Assembly: GCF_000815105.2 (NCBI RefSeq)
Contig: NZ_CP010310.2
Span: 1,178,001 to 1,242,000, forward strand
Direction of reading: 5' to 3'
DNA length: 64,000 nucleotides
DNA from: Pandoraea pulmonicola
Lineage (GTDB): Bacteria > Pseudomonadota > Gammaproteobacteria > Burkholderiales > Burkholderiaceae
Shown: one piece after another, positions 1 to 8,184 of the stretch
How positions within the stretch are numbered: position 1 is the first letter of the stretch
How the letters are laid out: each line of letters begins with the position of its first letter
Translations under genes and position numbers: made by a program
Notes under the pieces: generated by a model
What the model was told of the DNA's origin: nothing
Seen by the model: the letters and a program-made list of their open reading frames with translations, nothing else
Databases searched by the model: none

Positions 1-5
1 GACGG

Positions 6-3000
6 ATGGCGTCGCTGTGCGCCGTGTTGATGGGCATGACGGTGTCGCTGGCGGTCGTTGGGGCTGTGCCGTCCGTCGCGAGCGTCGTTGCATCGCCATC
101 CGCCCCGCCCGCGTCATCTCCGTCATCTGCACCATCCGTTGCCTCGGCGCCGGCAGGGCCGCCGGCCCCGGTAGCCGCGCCGACGACGCCTACGTCCGGC
201 GCGAGTGCTGCGTCGGCGTCCAAGCCCGAGGCGCAACCTGCCGCGCCAACGACCGAACCCGTTGCCGCGCCCGCCGCAGCGAGCAGTCCGGCTGTCGCGT
301 CGCAACCCGTGGCCGTCAAAGGTGCGCCGACGCAGCCGGTCGCCGCACCGGCTCAAGCGCTCGCACCGACGATAAAGGCGTCGCGTATGGCGCCGCCCAT
401 AGGCAGCGATGGCAAGCCGATGACGCCCGAGCAGGCGTGGCGAATCGTCAATACCGTTCAGGTCACGCCGGAGCCGACTTCCGGCCCGGGCACCGCGCTG
501 ATTTCCGCGGACGTCGTTCGTCGTCTGGCCCCTGCTATGCGCCGTGCCATCCAGCAGGCGCTCCTCGTCATCTATTCGGAAGATCCGGCTTATCTGCAGG
601 CCTATCGGGAGAGCACCCGGCCGCTGTCGGACAACCTCGTCGGCCCAATCACGCTGTCCTGGCTCAACCGCTTCTGGCTGGATTTCAAGATGCAGCCGGT
701 CGGCAATCTGACCAATGCGTCGGTGCAGGCGCTTCTGAAGTTCGCGTCCATCGTGCGCGCGCATCCGCAATGGAAGGCCGATCTGGTCGGCGCCGATCTG
801 GGCCGCTGGATCGACGGGTTCGAGCCGAAGGAGCAGGCGCGCTATTACCAGATTCGTCTCGCCGGCACGGACGACGAGATCGCCGCCATGCTCTGGCTGT
901 ACCACCTCGATACCGACGGCAATCGCAACGCCGGTCCCGACCCGGACCGTGCGTTGCTCACGATCTACAACTACACGCTCGATGCTGCCGACTTCACGCT
1001 GCTGGCCTCCAAGTCGAAGGTCGTCGACCATCTGTCGGCCTTGCAGGACAAGGTCTACCTGAACCAGCCGCTGTTCGATGCGGCAGTGCTCGATGCGCTC
1101 AAGGATCTCGGCAAGCAGGCCGGGGCTTACTTGCCGGAAGCGCGCGCCGTAGCGATCACGACCACCTATCAACTGACGGACGCTTCGCTCCAGCAACTCC
1201 GCCAGGATGGCCGAGTGCCCACGGACATCGTCGAAGCCGTCTCCGGTATGACGGAGGAGTACGCGAGTCGGGCGGACTTCAACGAGGCGATTCTCGACGC
1301 CACTTCGGCGATCAAGACGCCGGTCGACCCGTACGTGCCCGAGATCGTTCGCGCGGCGCAATCGCAGACCACGTACGTGTTGACCGCGCAGGCGCTCGCT
1401 GAGCTGGCATCGAGCCGAAGGAACGAATCGGTGCCGCCCGTCATTCTCGACATGCTCAAAGGGTTGCAAGGCCTGCAGTACCCGCAATTGTGGCTGTTCG
1501 ACCGTGCCGTGATGGCGCGTTTGCGTGAGGGTGTGGGGGCCTGTCCGACGGGGATTCCCGGTAGCGTGGCCGACGCGCGCAAGGTCTCGGCCAACCAGAT
1601 GCAGCAATTGTCCGCGGTGCTGCGCGACCCGGCGCTGTTCGCGCAGCTCGAAGCGCTGTGGCGCAAAGGCACGTGCAGCAACGTCGAGAGCTTGTCGCTG
1701 CCGCAGTTGATGCAGGTGCTGTATGACCGCTTCCGGCCATCGCTCGTTGCCACCGCGCGCAAGAAGCCGGTGTTCGATCCGGCCAAACAGGTGCGTTGGA
1801 GCGGCGACGGCTGTGGTTGCCTGCTCGACCATCTGCAAGGCACCGTCTACGGCTTTTTCCCGTTCTGGATGGCGGGGCCGAAGCAGAACGTGGATTTCAG
1901 CACGCTCACGCGCATCGGCTATTACGGCGCGACGTTCGACGACACCGGCAGTCTCGTACAGGCCAACTACGGTGGCAGTTTCGTCGAGCAGGCGCAAACG
2001 TCCGCATCGCTTTCCGGCGACTTCGTGTCCGTCGCGCAACGGCATCAGAGTAACGTGCAATGGGTGATTCAGCGCAACGACTGGCGCACCTGGATGCGCC
2101 TCGACAAGGACCGCAAGGTGGCCGTGTTGAATCGCCTCGGCGCGGACATCGTGCGCCTACTCTCGACCGGCTTGCGGAACTGGACAGCGGCCGTCTCGAA
2201 CCATCTGCCGTTCGGTGCACGTTTCGCCCCGACCAATGGCAGCGGCGTCGTGCTGTTTTTCGACGACTATCCGCAGGACCCGGTGTCCGTGGTCGTGTTC
2301 AACCAGTTCGTGGATCAACTGCGCACCCGATTGCGCGAGGCGGGGGCAGGGGATCGCATCGACATCATGGTGCGGCATGACCGGGTGGGGCATGGCATCT
2401 ACGCTTACGGGAACCTGCTGCAACTCGTGACTGACACGGACAGGAACGTCTCGACCGACCTGCTGGCGCGCGTCGACCGGGACAGGCAACGGCGACCGAA
2501 CTTTCTGGTGCTGCTCGACGAACCGACGACCGACTCGAAGAAGGCGTTGCGCGAATCCGTCGAGGAAGGCTTGCACGGGGAGGACCGCATGACGGTGTTG
2601 CGCCAGATCATTCCGGTCATCACGTTCGACAACGACAACTGGCAGCAGCTTCAGGACGACATCGTGTATGCGCAGGACAACTTCGGCGGCATCGGCTTCT
2701 GGCCGATGCCATTGCGTGATGCCGCACCGGATGCTGCGAAGGTCGGTCCGGCGTTGCCCGTCGCGGATACGTTGATTCCAACGCCGATGAAAGGGGTGCA
2801 GGCCTGTTCGTTGACGCGCAGCATCAGCGAATGTCTGGCGGATCATTATCAGATTCCTGCGGGCGTTCAGTCTTCGGCGGTCTGCAAGACCGTGTGCGAG
2901 AACCTGTACGCCTTCCGGCTCGCCACCAAGATCGTGCTGTTGCTGTTGATCGGATGCGGCGTGGCGTATTACGCGTCGTGCCGCTGGCGCGAACTCATGT

Positions 3001-3194
3001 CGCGCTACTACCATGCGCCGGCGCTCGTGGTGGCTGCTGCGTGGATCCTGCTGGGGCTGGCATTGCTCTTTTGCGACCCGTTCCTGAGATGGCTCGCACG
3101 TGGCTACATGATTCCGATCTTCCTCTTTCTGTTCATCATCGCCCTGATCGCGTGGTACCAGTACCAGCTCAAGGAGCGTGACGATCAGCCATGA
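6..3194 (+). CDS. Large exported/membrane protein with a GH18-like segment
   Basis: The reading frame encodes about 1062 residues. The first ATG lies 5 bases from the window edge, so the true start may be outside. The N-terminus has a hydrophobic stretch followed by a low-complexity Ala/Pro/Ser region (about residues 25-120), as in exported proteins with a flexible linker. Around residues 605-640 the pattern GFFPFW followed by a strand ending IGYYGATFDDTG resembles the first strands of GH18 (chitinase/YaaH-like) barrels. A later VVLFFDDY stretch sits where the catalytic DxxDxDxE strand would be, but that motif is not intact. Three hydrophobic segments near residues 970-1055 should anchor the C-terminus in the inner membrane. 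A carbohydrate-binding or degenerate hydrolase role in the periplasm is an inference. I do not recognise the family as a whole. Confidence 0.6.
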   Translation: MASLCAVLMGMTVSLAVVGAVPSVASVVASPSAPPASSPSSAPSVASAPAGPPAPVAAPTTPTSGASAASASKPEAQPAAPTTEPVAAPAAASSPAVASQPVAVKGAPTQPVAAPAQALAPTIKASRMAPPIGSDGKPMTPEQAWRIVNTVQVTPEPTSGPGTALISADVVRRLAPAMRRAIQQALLVIYSEDPAYLQAYRESTRPLSDNLVGPITLSWLNRFWLDFKMQPVGNLTNASVQALLKFASIVRAHPQWKADLVGADLGRWIDGFEPKEQARYYQIRLAGTDDEIAAMLWLYHLDTDGNRNAGPDPDRALLTIYNYTLDAADFTLLASKSKVVDHLSALQDKVYLNQPLFDAAVLDALKDLGKQAGAYLPEARAVAITTTYQLTDASLQQLRQDGRVPTDIVEAVSGMTEEYASRADFNEAILDATSAIKTPVDPYVPEIVRAAQSQTTYVLTAQALAELASSRRNESVPPVILDMLKGLQGLQYPQLWLFDRAVMARLREGVGACPTGIPGSVADARKVSANQMQQLSAVLRDPALFAQLEALWRKGTCSNVESLSLPQLMQVLYDRFRPSLVATARKKPVFDPAKQVRWSGDGCGCLLDHLQGTVYGFFPFWMAGPKQNVDFSTLTRIGYYGATFDDTGSLVQANYGGSFVEQAQTSASLSGDFVSVAQRHQSNVQWVIQRNDWRTWMRLDKDRKVAVLNRLGADIVRLLSTGLRNWTAAVSNHLPFGARFAPTNGSGVVLFFDDYPQDPVSVVVFNQFVDQLRTRLREAGAGDRIDIMVRHDRVGHGIYAYGNLLQLVTDTDRNVSTDLLARVDRDRQRRPNFLVLLDEPTTDSKKALRESVEEGLHGEDRMTVLRQIIPVITFDNDNWQQLQDDIVYAQDNFGGIGFWPMPLRDAAPDAAKVGPALPVADTLIPTPMKGVQACSLTRSISECLADHYQIPAGVQSSAVCKTVCENLYAFRLATKIVLLLLIGCGVAYYASCRWRELMSRYYHAPALVVAAAWILLGLALLFCDPFLRWLARGYMIPIFLFLFIIALIAWYQYQLKERDDQP

Positions 3195-3297
3195 GGGGGC
3201 GGTGCGGTTGGATTGAGGCATCTCCTTGCTCAGGGTATGCTCGGAGACAATGCGCTCAGCAAGAAAGCGAGAGCTGTGTATATGGTCACGAATCAAC

Positions 3298-4476
3298 ATG
3301 AGAAACGTCATTCGTAATCCCTTGCTGATCGGATTCAGAAGTCTGGACGGCAAATCGCACTATGCCGTCGGCGACTGGTTCGAAGGCGATCCTGAATCGA
3401 GAAAACGGGGAATGCCCACGTCGCTCGCGGCCGAATATCGACAGAGCGTTGCCCAACTACCGTCATGTGTCGGTCCATTGCGGACCTATGGTGCATGGTT
3501 ACCCTACGTGGATTTCCCATCGCTCAACGAAGGCGGCACGCCGACTGTAGATCTGCCCGCGCTTGCTGTTTCTTTCGGTCTTCGGAAGCTGGTAGTCAAA
3601 CGTGAATCGGCCAACCCCACCGGTAGTCACAAGGATCGAATGACTCCGTTGGCTCTGGCGAGGGCCATCGAAATCGGAATGAACGGTGTAGTTTGCGTCA
3701 GCTCGGGCAACGCTGCGATCTCGCTGGCAGCCTATGCGGCCGCAGCTGCGGTTCCTTGCAGGGTTCTCGTGACGGCTTCAATACCCGATGGCTATCGGAC
3801 GTTACTTGAGCGCATGGGGGCCGAAATCATAGTATGCAGAACGCATCTCGATCGTTGGACTGCGATGAGTGAGATGGTCGTCAGCGGCTGGTTTCCAATC
3901 ACGAACTATGTGTTGCCCGCAGTGGGAAGCAATCCGTATGGTGTCCAAGGGTACAAGACCATCGCTTACGAGCTGTTTCAACAGGAGGGCCAGATCGATG
4001 CCGTGGTGGTCCCATGCGCGCGCGGTGACCTGATCTGGGGTATCGGCGAAGGCTTCAAGGACCTCAAGCGCGCTGGACTGTTGAAAAGCGTGCCGAGTCT
4101 TCATGCGGTCGAACCGTTTCCCAGATTATCGAAAGTACTGAGTGGCCATGCGAAGTCCACGGATCTTTTTCCCGGCCAGACTCCGCAATTTTCCATTGCA
4201 GGCGACACCACGACTGATCAGGCGGTAAGAGCGGTGGTAGAAAGCTGCGGATCGGCCGTGTGCGTGAATGATACCGCCGCAATCGCCGCGCAGGCCGAGG
4301 CGGCGCGGCACGGCCTCGATCTGGAGTTGAGTGCGGCTTCGGCGCTTGGCGCCGTTCCACTCCTCAAGGCAACTGGCGCCTTGGCTGACGATACCAAAGT
4401 GGTCGTGATAGGAACCGCGAGTTCGGCTCGTGAACCAGTGCCTATTCTGATACCGCTGGTTCCGGCCTCGGCCTGA
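3298..4476 (+). CDS. Threonine-synthase-like PLP-dependent enzyme
   Basis: This is a 392-residue fold-type II PLP enzyme. The motif NPTGSHKDR carries the predicted Schiff-base lysine (K112 from the chosen start). SSGNAAISLAAYA follows, which in threonine synthases contacts the cofactor, and further on comes a GVQGYKTIAYE stretch typical of the same family. The C-terminal part has the usual large domain ending VVIGTASS. An in-frame ATG exists 24 codons upstream (3226), but the family similarity starts near MRNVIRNP, so 3298 is preferred; no strong ribosome binding site decides this. No homoserine or threonine pathway genes are adjacent, so the substrate may not be O-phosphohomoserine. Related enzymes include cysteate synthase, diaminopropionate lyase and other beta-eliminating or beta-replacing enzymes. 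Confidence 0.7.
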   Translation: MRNVIRNPLLIGFRSLDGKSHYAVGDWFEGDPESRKRGMPTSLAAEYRQSVAQLPSCVGPLRTYGAWLPYVDFPSLNEGGTPTVDLPALAVSFGLRKLVVKRESANPTGSHKDRMTPLALARAIEIGMNGVVCVSSGNAAISLAAYAAAAAVPCRVLVTASIPDGYRTLLERMGAEIIVCRTHLDRWTAMSEMVVSGWFPITNYVLPAVGSNPYGVQGYKTIAYELFQQEGQIDAVVVPCARGDLIWGIGEGFKDLKRAGLLKSVPSLHAVEPFPRLSKVLSGHAKSTDLFPGQTPQFSIAGDTTTDQAVRAVVESCGSAVCVNDTAAIAAQAEAARHGLDLELSAASALGAVPLLKATGALADDTKVVVIGTASSAREPVPILIPLVPASA

Positions 4477-4618
4477 CTATTTCACGTGGGCGTAAACCCA
4501 TAGAGAGCGTCACCGGATTGATTGCTAAAATCGGCGCAGCTTTGCCAATTCCACAATCGGGCGTTATGGCTCGACTCTCGCAGGCAGCCAGTTAACATCT
4601 TCGGCAGCTTGTTCAGCA

Positions 4619-5119
4619 TCATTTCACAGCACTGGTGCAGCGTTGAAAACCCTCCCGTAACGCAGCGCCCAACTCTGCATCTGATGCGAGTTCAGGGACA
4701 TGCAAAATCTCGGGACCGTCGTTGGATATGCCGGTGTAAGTATCCAGAGATTTGTGATGCGTCGGCTTAACCTGCACTTCCCCTTCCGATACACTGATCC
4801 AGCAGCAATTCATATTTCTGCGCATGGCGCGCTTTGTTTTATAGCCGTATTCATTCATAGCCCAAGCATCTCGAGAGTCCTCAATTTTCTGGATGTCTCC
4901 CGATTTCCAGAGTCTCTGAAACTCTTCCGAATCGACCGACCTACTTAGCGACAACGCGAGGCGCAAGGTCCGGCCAAGGGTCGCGTCGTCGACATCCGGC
5001 GGAAGAAAGTGTGGATCAGCGCTCGGCTCCGGGTAAGACAACATTCCAATGGACTGTGTCACGACATAAAAGAAATCACCATTAAAAAAGGCAACCGATC
5101 TAGCAGTTATTTTCTTCAT
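4619..5119 (-). CDS. CDI immunity protein-like (CdiI), displaced module
   Basis: The gene encodes 166 residues starting MKKITARSVAFFNGDF. The protein has the layout of contact-dependent growth inhibition immunity proteins found in Burkholderia: a central LGRTLRLALSLSR helix, a Tyr/Lys/Arg-rich middle with NCCWISV, and a C-terminal helix ASDAELGAALREGF. The family assignment is from memory of that pattern. Its ATG overlaps the TGA of an upstream cdiA fragment (ATGA overlap at 5116-5119), so it sits as an immunity gene does behind cdiA, but no toxin domain remains in front of it. This makes it an orphan immunity gene, probably protecting against a toxin carried by related strains. The A+T content is higher than in the flanking housekeeping genes. 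Confidence 0.6.
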   Translation of the reverse strand: MKKITARSVAFFNGDFFYVVTQSIGMLSYPEPSADPHFLPPDVDDATLGRTLRLALSLSRSVDSEEFQRLWKSGDIQKIEDSRDAWAMNEYGYKTKRAMRRNMNCCWISVSEGEVQVKPTHHKSLDTYTGISNDGPEILHVPELASDAELGAALREGFQRCTSAVK

Positions 5120-5298
5120 CTCGTTACTTGATGCTGGATGTCGCTGTCGCGCACCGTCAGTGCGCCGCCACTGATGCTGCTGCGCGTGATGCCCGACGCG
5201 TTTCCCGAAGCCTCCATGACCACTGGCATGTTGATCGACGCGCCACCCGACGAGCGCGGTAACTCAGTACCCGCAATTGGGTTGACGTTAGTTGTCAC
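5116..5298 (-). pseudogene. Fragment of a cdiA gene (region upstream of the toxin)
   Basis: The translation (for example NVNPIAGTELPRSSGGASIN and GGALTVRDSD) repeats a segment of the large CdiA encoded at about 10112-10263, at roughly 90% nucleotide identity by eye. The match begins near 5291 and ends near 5140, after which the frame closes with TGA overlapping the ATG of the next gene. The open frame begins with GTG, but the piece has no TPS domain and is not expected to act alone. It reads as the 3' scar of a former cdiA-CT/cdiI module whose toxin-coding part was lost, leaving the CdiI-like gene behind. Confidence 0.85.
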
Positions 5299-5356
5299 TT
5301 GAATTTGAAATCGTCAACTGCACCGGATATTCGGAGTGCGCCACAGCGATATTGCA

Positions 5357-5870
5357 TTAAACTCGGCGACCGACTTCAACGATAGGGGGCTCGGTGCAAA
5401 TAATGTTCACCACATCATTTTGAGTGAGAACAACGTAATGGCTGAGTTCACTCTCCCGGCGAACCTCATAGCTCTGCGTCACAAACCATGAAATTAGGGC
5501 AGAGTTTTTGACTTGGATGAGCGTACTCCCTAGACACCCATCTCTTCATCTGAGCCAAAAGACGCAAGGAATCGCCCTCGTCCGCCTTGCTATAGAAGAG
5601 GTAACTGTCAAACGAGAGACTAAACTCCCCTCCGTTTGCGGAGAGCAATAGTGTCAAGCATTTGCCCTCATCCGAGAGCCGAAGCAGATCAGGGCACTCT
5701 TCTGCAAACAATCTGTGAGAAACGACGGAAAAATCGCTCGTGTCTAGTACTTACCCCTCGGTCATTGCCGCTTCGACTCGAACCCGATCTTCTTCGTCAA
5801 ACAGCAACAGCAACGAAAGAGTCTCGCCTGGTTTCCGGTCCAGAACAGCATTGCGTAACGCTATCAAGAA
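5357..5870 (-). pseudogene. Decayed immunity-like gene with a stop and a frameshift
   Basis: Reading leftward, one frame gives FLIALRNAVLDRKPGETL and continues through an in-frame TAA at 5751-5753. It then runs on as an acidic, Leu-rich open stretch of about 95 codons (5466-5750). Near 5545 the sense frame shifts by one base: the new frame continues RDGCLGSTLIQVKNSA and ends at TAA 5357-5359. Both pieces look protein-coding (acidic, no low complexity), and together they would make a protein of about 170 residues, the size of an immunity protein. It begins exactly where a cdiA fragment ends (5869), so the 5' part may have been lost by recombination. I do not recognise the family. Confidence 0.55.
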
Positions 5871-5990
5871 TTCCCGGTAATGCTGCTACCCGCCCACGCA
5901 CAACGGCGGCATGCAAACACTTGCTGAGACTTACGCGTTCTACTGCTCCGAGTCGTAGCGGCTCGTGTCCCGCGAGTTCTCGAGGTTCCA
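5869..5990 (-). pseudogene. Degenerate cdiA fragment
   Basis: Read leftward, this stretch gives DTSRYDSEQ, a stop, then VSASVCMPPLCVGG. The big CdiA has DTSRYDSKQQSAG and VSASVCVPPLCAGG at about 10545-10665. Two in-frame stops and a shift break the frame, so it is a remnant. The sequence on its 5' side (about 5985-6040) departs from the resident cdiA but resembles the sequence flanking the other remnant near 8040-8100. The fragment therefore probably came from a different cdiA allele rather than by duplication of the resident one. Confidence 0.8.
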
Positions 5991-6069
5991 ATTCAGAGCT
6001 ATGGGGCCATCCAACGGCAAACCCAGCCGATGCGGGGTTGGTTGAACGGCGATTTTGCTATTGAGCAGA

Positions 6070-6483
6070 CTATTTCTCGTCGAAGCCATACTTCGAGGGA
6101 ATTTTGTAGTCCTCAGGAATCTCTGGCCAATGGAACCTTGGATCAGCACTGGCCTTGCCCAAATCATGGCGTAGTGCATCAAAAAAGCTCGTCAGATCAT
6201 GAGAGTACACGCTTGCTCGCAACAACCCGATCCTTGCTGCAAGGGGATCATTGGCAGCGAGAGCGCTCTTGTATAACTTAATCGCAGCCTCTAAGTTTGC
6301 AATATTCGATTGAAACCTCTCATTCAAATCGGATTTCCAACTGATGTGCCAATCAAAACTCAATTTCTCCTCGTTATAACAGTTGAGGTCCTCCTCCGTA
6401 AGGTTGTTAGATTTAGCTAAATCAACCAAGAGCTTCTTGACGTTTTCATAGTCCACAATCATCTCAATTTTATTCGCCGACAT
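6070..6483 (-). CDS. Hypothetical protein, probable orphan immunity protein
   Basis: This gene encodes 137 residues starting MSANKIEMIVDYENVKKLL. The start is set by a GGAGG at 6491-6495, seven bases upstream of the ATG; another in-frame ATG 8 codons upstream lacks such a site. The protein is soluble, acidic and helical (Leu/Lys/Asp-rich), with conserved-looking SFDWHISWKSD and FFDALRHDLGK stretches. There is no signal peptide or membrane segment. I do not recognise the family. Its size, composition, low GC and position between cdiA scars and an Imm8-like gene suggest an immunity protein left behind by a lost toxin; that role is inferred from context only. Confidence 0.55.
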   Translation of the reverse strand: MSANKIEMIVDYENVKKLLVDLAKSNNLTEEDLNCYNEEKLSFDWHISWKSDLNERFQSNIANLEAAIKLYKSALAANDPLAARIGLLRASVYSHDLTSFFDALRHDLGKASADPRFHWPEIPEDYKIPSKYGFDEK

Positions 6484-6575
6484 CGGGCCGCCTCCGTTCG
6501 TGTTCACCGATCTTCCAACTGTCGCCGCACCGCTTGTGGCAAAAAATCGCCGCTACCAACGTTGCTGAGAAAGTG

Positions 6576-6938
6576 CTAACGGTCCCGATAGTCTTCAAAC
6601 TCCCATGCGCCCATTCGGCTCAACTTGGTCGCGATAGCAGCCCAGTCTTCACCGTGGCAAGTTGCGACGTAGCGCTCAATGGCTGCTTTGATGGTCTTGT
6701 AATCATAGGCTTCAACAATCAGCATGTGCCTTCCCCACATTTGCCCCTCGATGGCGCATTGCGATTTAAGCCAGTCTGGTGTGCAGATCTCGATGTCGAA
6801 CGCTTCCGAACTGGCCTCGCTTTGCGGACCAATGTAGGCTCTAATCCATGTGCTGAAGTTCGATAAATCATCCGGCTGGTAATTGATCAGTCTGTCTTCC
6901 AACTGCAAGGAATGCAGCGATTTGATTTCAGCTTTCAT
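6576..6938 (-). CDS. Immunity protein 8 (Imm8) family
   Basis: This gene encodes 120 residues. The pattern MKAEIKSLHS, NFSTWIRAYIGPQ, FDIEICTPDWL, WGRHMLIVEAYDY and the C-terminal LSRMGAWEFEDY matches Imm8, a family of immunity proteins coded next to polymorphic toxins; I recall the IGP, CTP-WL and WEFEDY elements as its signature. It acts in the cytoplasm by binding a cognate toxin C-terminus. No toxin domain is coded next to it here, so it is an orphan. It lies in the leftward series of small genes behind cdiA. A weak ribosome binding site precedes the ATG. Confidence 0.75.
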   Translation of the reverse strand: MKAEIKSLHSLQLEDRLINYQPDDLSNFSTWIRAYIGPQSEASSEAFDIEICTPDWLKSQCAIEGQMWGRHMLIVEAYDYKTIKAAIERYVATCHGEDWAAIATKLSRMGAWEFEDYRDR

Positions 6939-7531
6939 GACGTAATATTCAAGTGTCCGCTGCTAATGGGCCTACTTCCAGGCGTTAGCTTCAATTCAAA
7001 ATTGGCCTGGACGCCGGTCATGGCATACGAACTGCTTGGCTTCGCTGGTGGCGGGCGATAGATCCGGAGTCCATCGCTACTCACCCACTATAAGCAATGA
7101 CTCGATATACGGGATCCTCTTGGCGACCGACTGCAACTACGGCGGATACAGACCTGAGGTTATCCGCTTCTCCCCTGGGTCTTACCGATCGATTTGGTGA
7201 GCATTAATCTGTGCGTCTTGCGCGTTCTCAAGCGCTATCGGGATGACCTATCTGAGCGTCGAGTGCTGGTGCATCCGAGGAGTGGGATGGCCTACGCAAC
7301 GCTCGCCAACGTCACAAAGGACAAGCCCGACGCGCCGCTGGGCTTGCCTCTCTGTTGGCAGGTTCATTAGTTGTTCCATCTTCCAGGAGACTTGAGTCTC
7401 CCAAAAGCGAGACCAACTCGTCGGACTGTGCTCTCTGATAGGGCTAGAGTAGAACGCGGAAAATATAGGATATCTGGGAAGGGTTCGACGGCTACCTGAT
7501 TGAGTTGTCGGTGACAAAAAATTTCCACAAG
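6939..7531. other. About 590 bases without a convincing gene
   Basis: This part of the cdiA-trailing region has no open frame with family likeness. Leftward, an 89-codon frame (7248-7517) is rich in Arg/Ser/Pro and looks like chance. Rightward, a short open stretch at about 7158-7370 reads plausibly (VLKRYRDDLSERR) but has no start signal or recognisable relatives. The segment may be the eroded remains of one or two further toxin/immunity modules. No terminal inverted repeats or transposase signatures were seen. Confidence 0.5.
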
Positions 7532-7891
7532 TTAAGATCCATGCAGCGTCCCGTCAGGTGCAACCCACAATATTGCTGGCATGTCGTAGAAATAGTCTGT
7601 CAGCGCGACATTTTTCTCAGAAGTGACGTCAAGCGGCCATCGAGCTTTAAAGTACTCTAAGATCGTCTCGGTATCGGCATCCCAAACGTCATACCTCTCA
7701 TGCCAAAATTCGTTGGGTGGGCAAAATTTGACGCTCCCTTGGTCAAGCAGTTGCCCTAGCAAGTCGAAGAACGCTTTCTTTTGCTCCTGAAACGTGATGC
7801 CCGGATTCCAACCGCTTATGGCACTAAAAAACCCTGAGATCCAAAGCCCAAACGAGCAGCGAAGGATATCTTCGACGTGATCGATCTTCAT
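7532..7891 (-). CDS. DUF596-like immunity protein, second copy
   Basis: This gene encodes 119 residues. It is a clear paralogue of the gene at 8185-8583: both share FGLWISG-FSA, GWNPG, a Phe-rich helix with LL..LL, RWP, a Y-FY motif and a final LWV.-DG. The pattern is that of DUF596, a small family found beside polymorphic toxins. A GAGAGG lies about 9 bases before the ATG. The protein is cytosolic, with no signal peptide. It is separated from the first copy by a scrap of cdiA (about 8033-8085), so it was probably the immunity gene of an earlier toxin version related to the present one. Confidence 0.65.
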   Translation of the reverse strand: MKIDHVEDILRCSFGLWISGFFSAISGWNPGITFQEQKKAFFDLLGQLLDQGSVKFCPPNEFWHERYDVWDADTETILEYFKARWPLDVTSEKNVALTDYFYDMPAILWVAPDGTLHGS

Positions 7892-8032
7892 TGCGATGTG
7901 CCTCTCAAGAATCTGACTTCCTTGTTGGCCGACGTTCCGAGAGTTCTGCTCAGGACTTAGATTGTCCGTGCTAGTCCAGGTTGAGTTTGGGATGACGACA
8001 TCGAGGGTGTGAGGCCACCAGACGGAGCGCCG

Positions 8033-8085
8033 ACGTAGCGGCTCGTGTCCTGCAAATTTTCAAGGTTACAACCCGGAGCTATGGC
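8033..8085 (-). pseudogene. Short cdiA scrap between two immunity genes
   Basis: Leftward translation gives CNLENLQDTSRY, matching NLTVESLQDTSRY of the resident CdiA (around 10640-10670) and NLENSRDTSRYDSEQ of the remnant near 5960. Only about 50 bases are recognisable. Its place between two paralogous immunity genes marks an old recombination junction. Confidence 0.65.
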
Positions 8086-8184
8086 GTCGACAAATGATAA
8101 ACTTGGTCGATTCCGGATTTTTTGAACTAGGATCTCAGCTATTAAGCTTAGTTGATGTCACCGTCGTATTTGTGGCACGAACCT

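Noticed and set aside
123..2060. A 645-codon leftward frame under the first gene
   Set aside because: Composition is dominated by Arg, His, Leu and Gln, as expected of the complement of a high-GC gene. The plus-strand protein has a signal, domains and membrane helices.
4522..4948. Two 82-codon rightward frames overlapping the CdiI-like gene
   Set aside because: They are antisense to a better candidate that has the layout of an immunity protein and a coupled start.
7248..7517. An 89-codon leftward frame in the gap behind the Imm8 gene
   Set aside because: No start signal, Arg/Ser/Pro-rich, no relatives recognised. The frame is likely chance.
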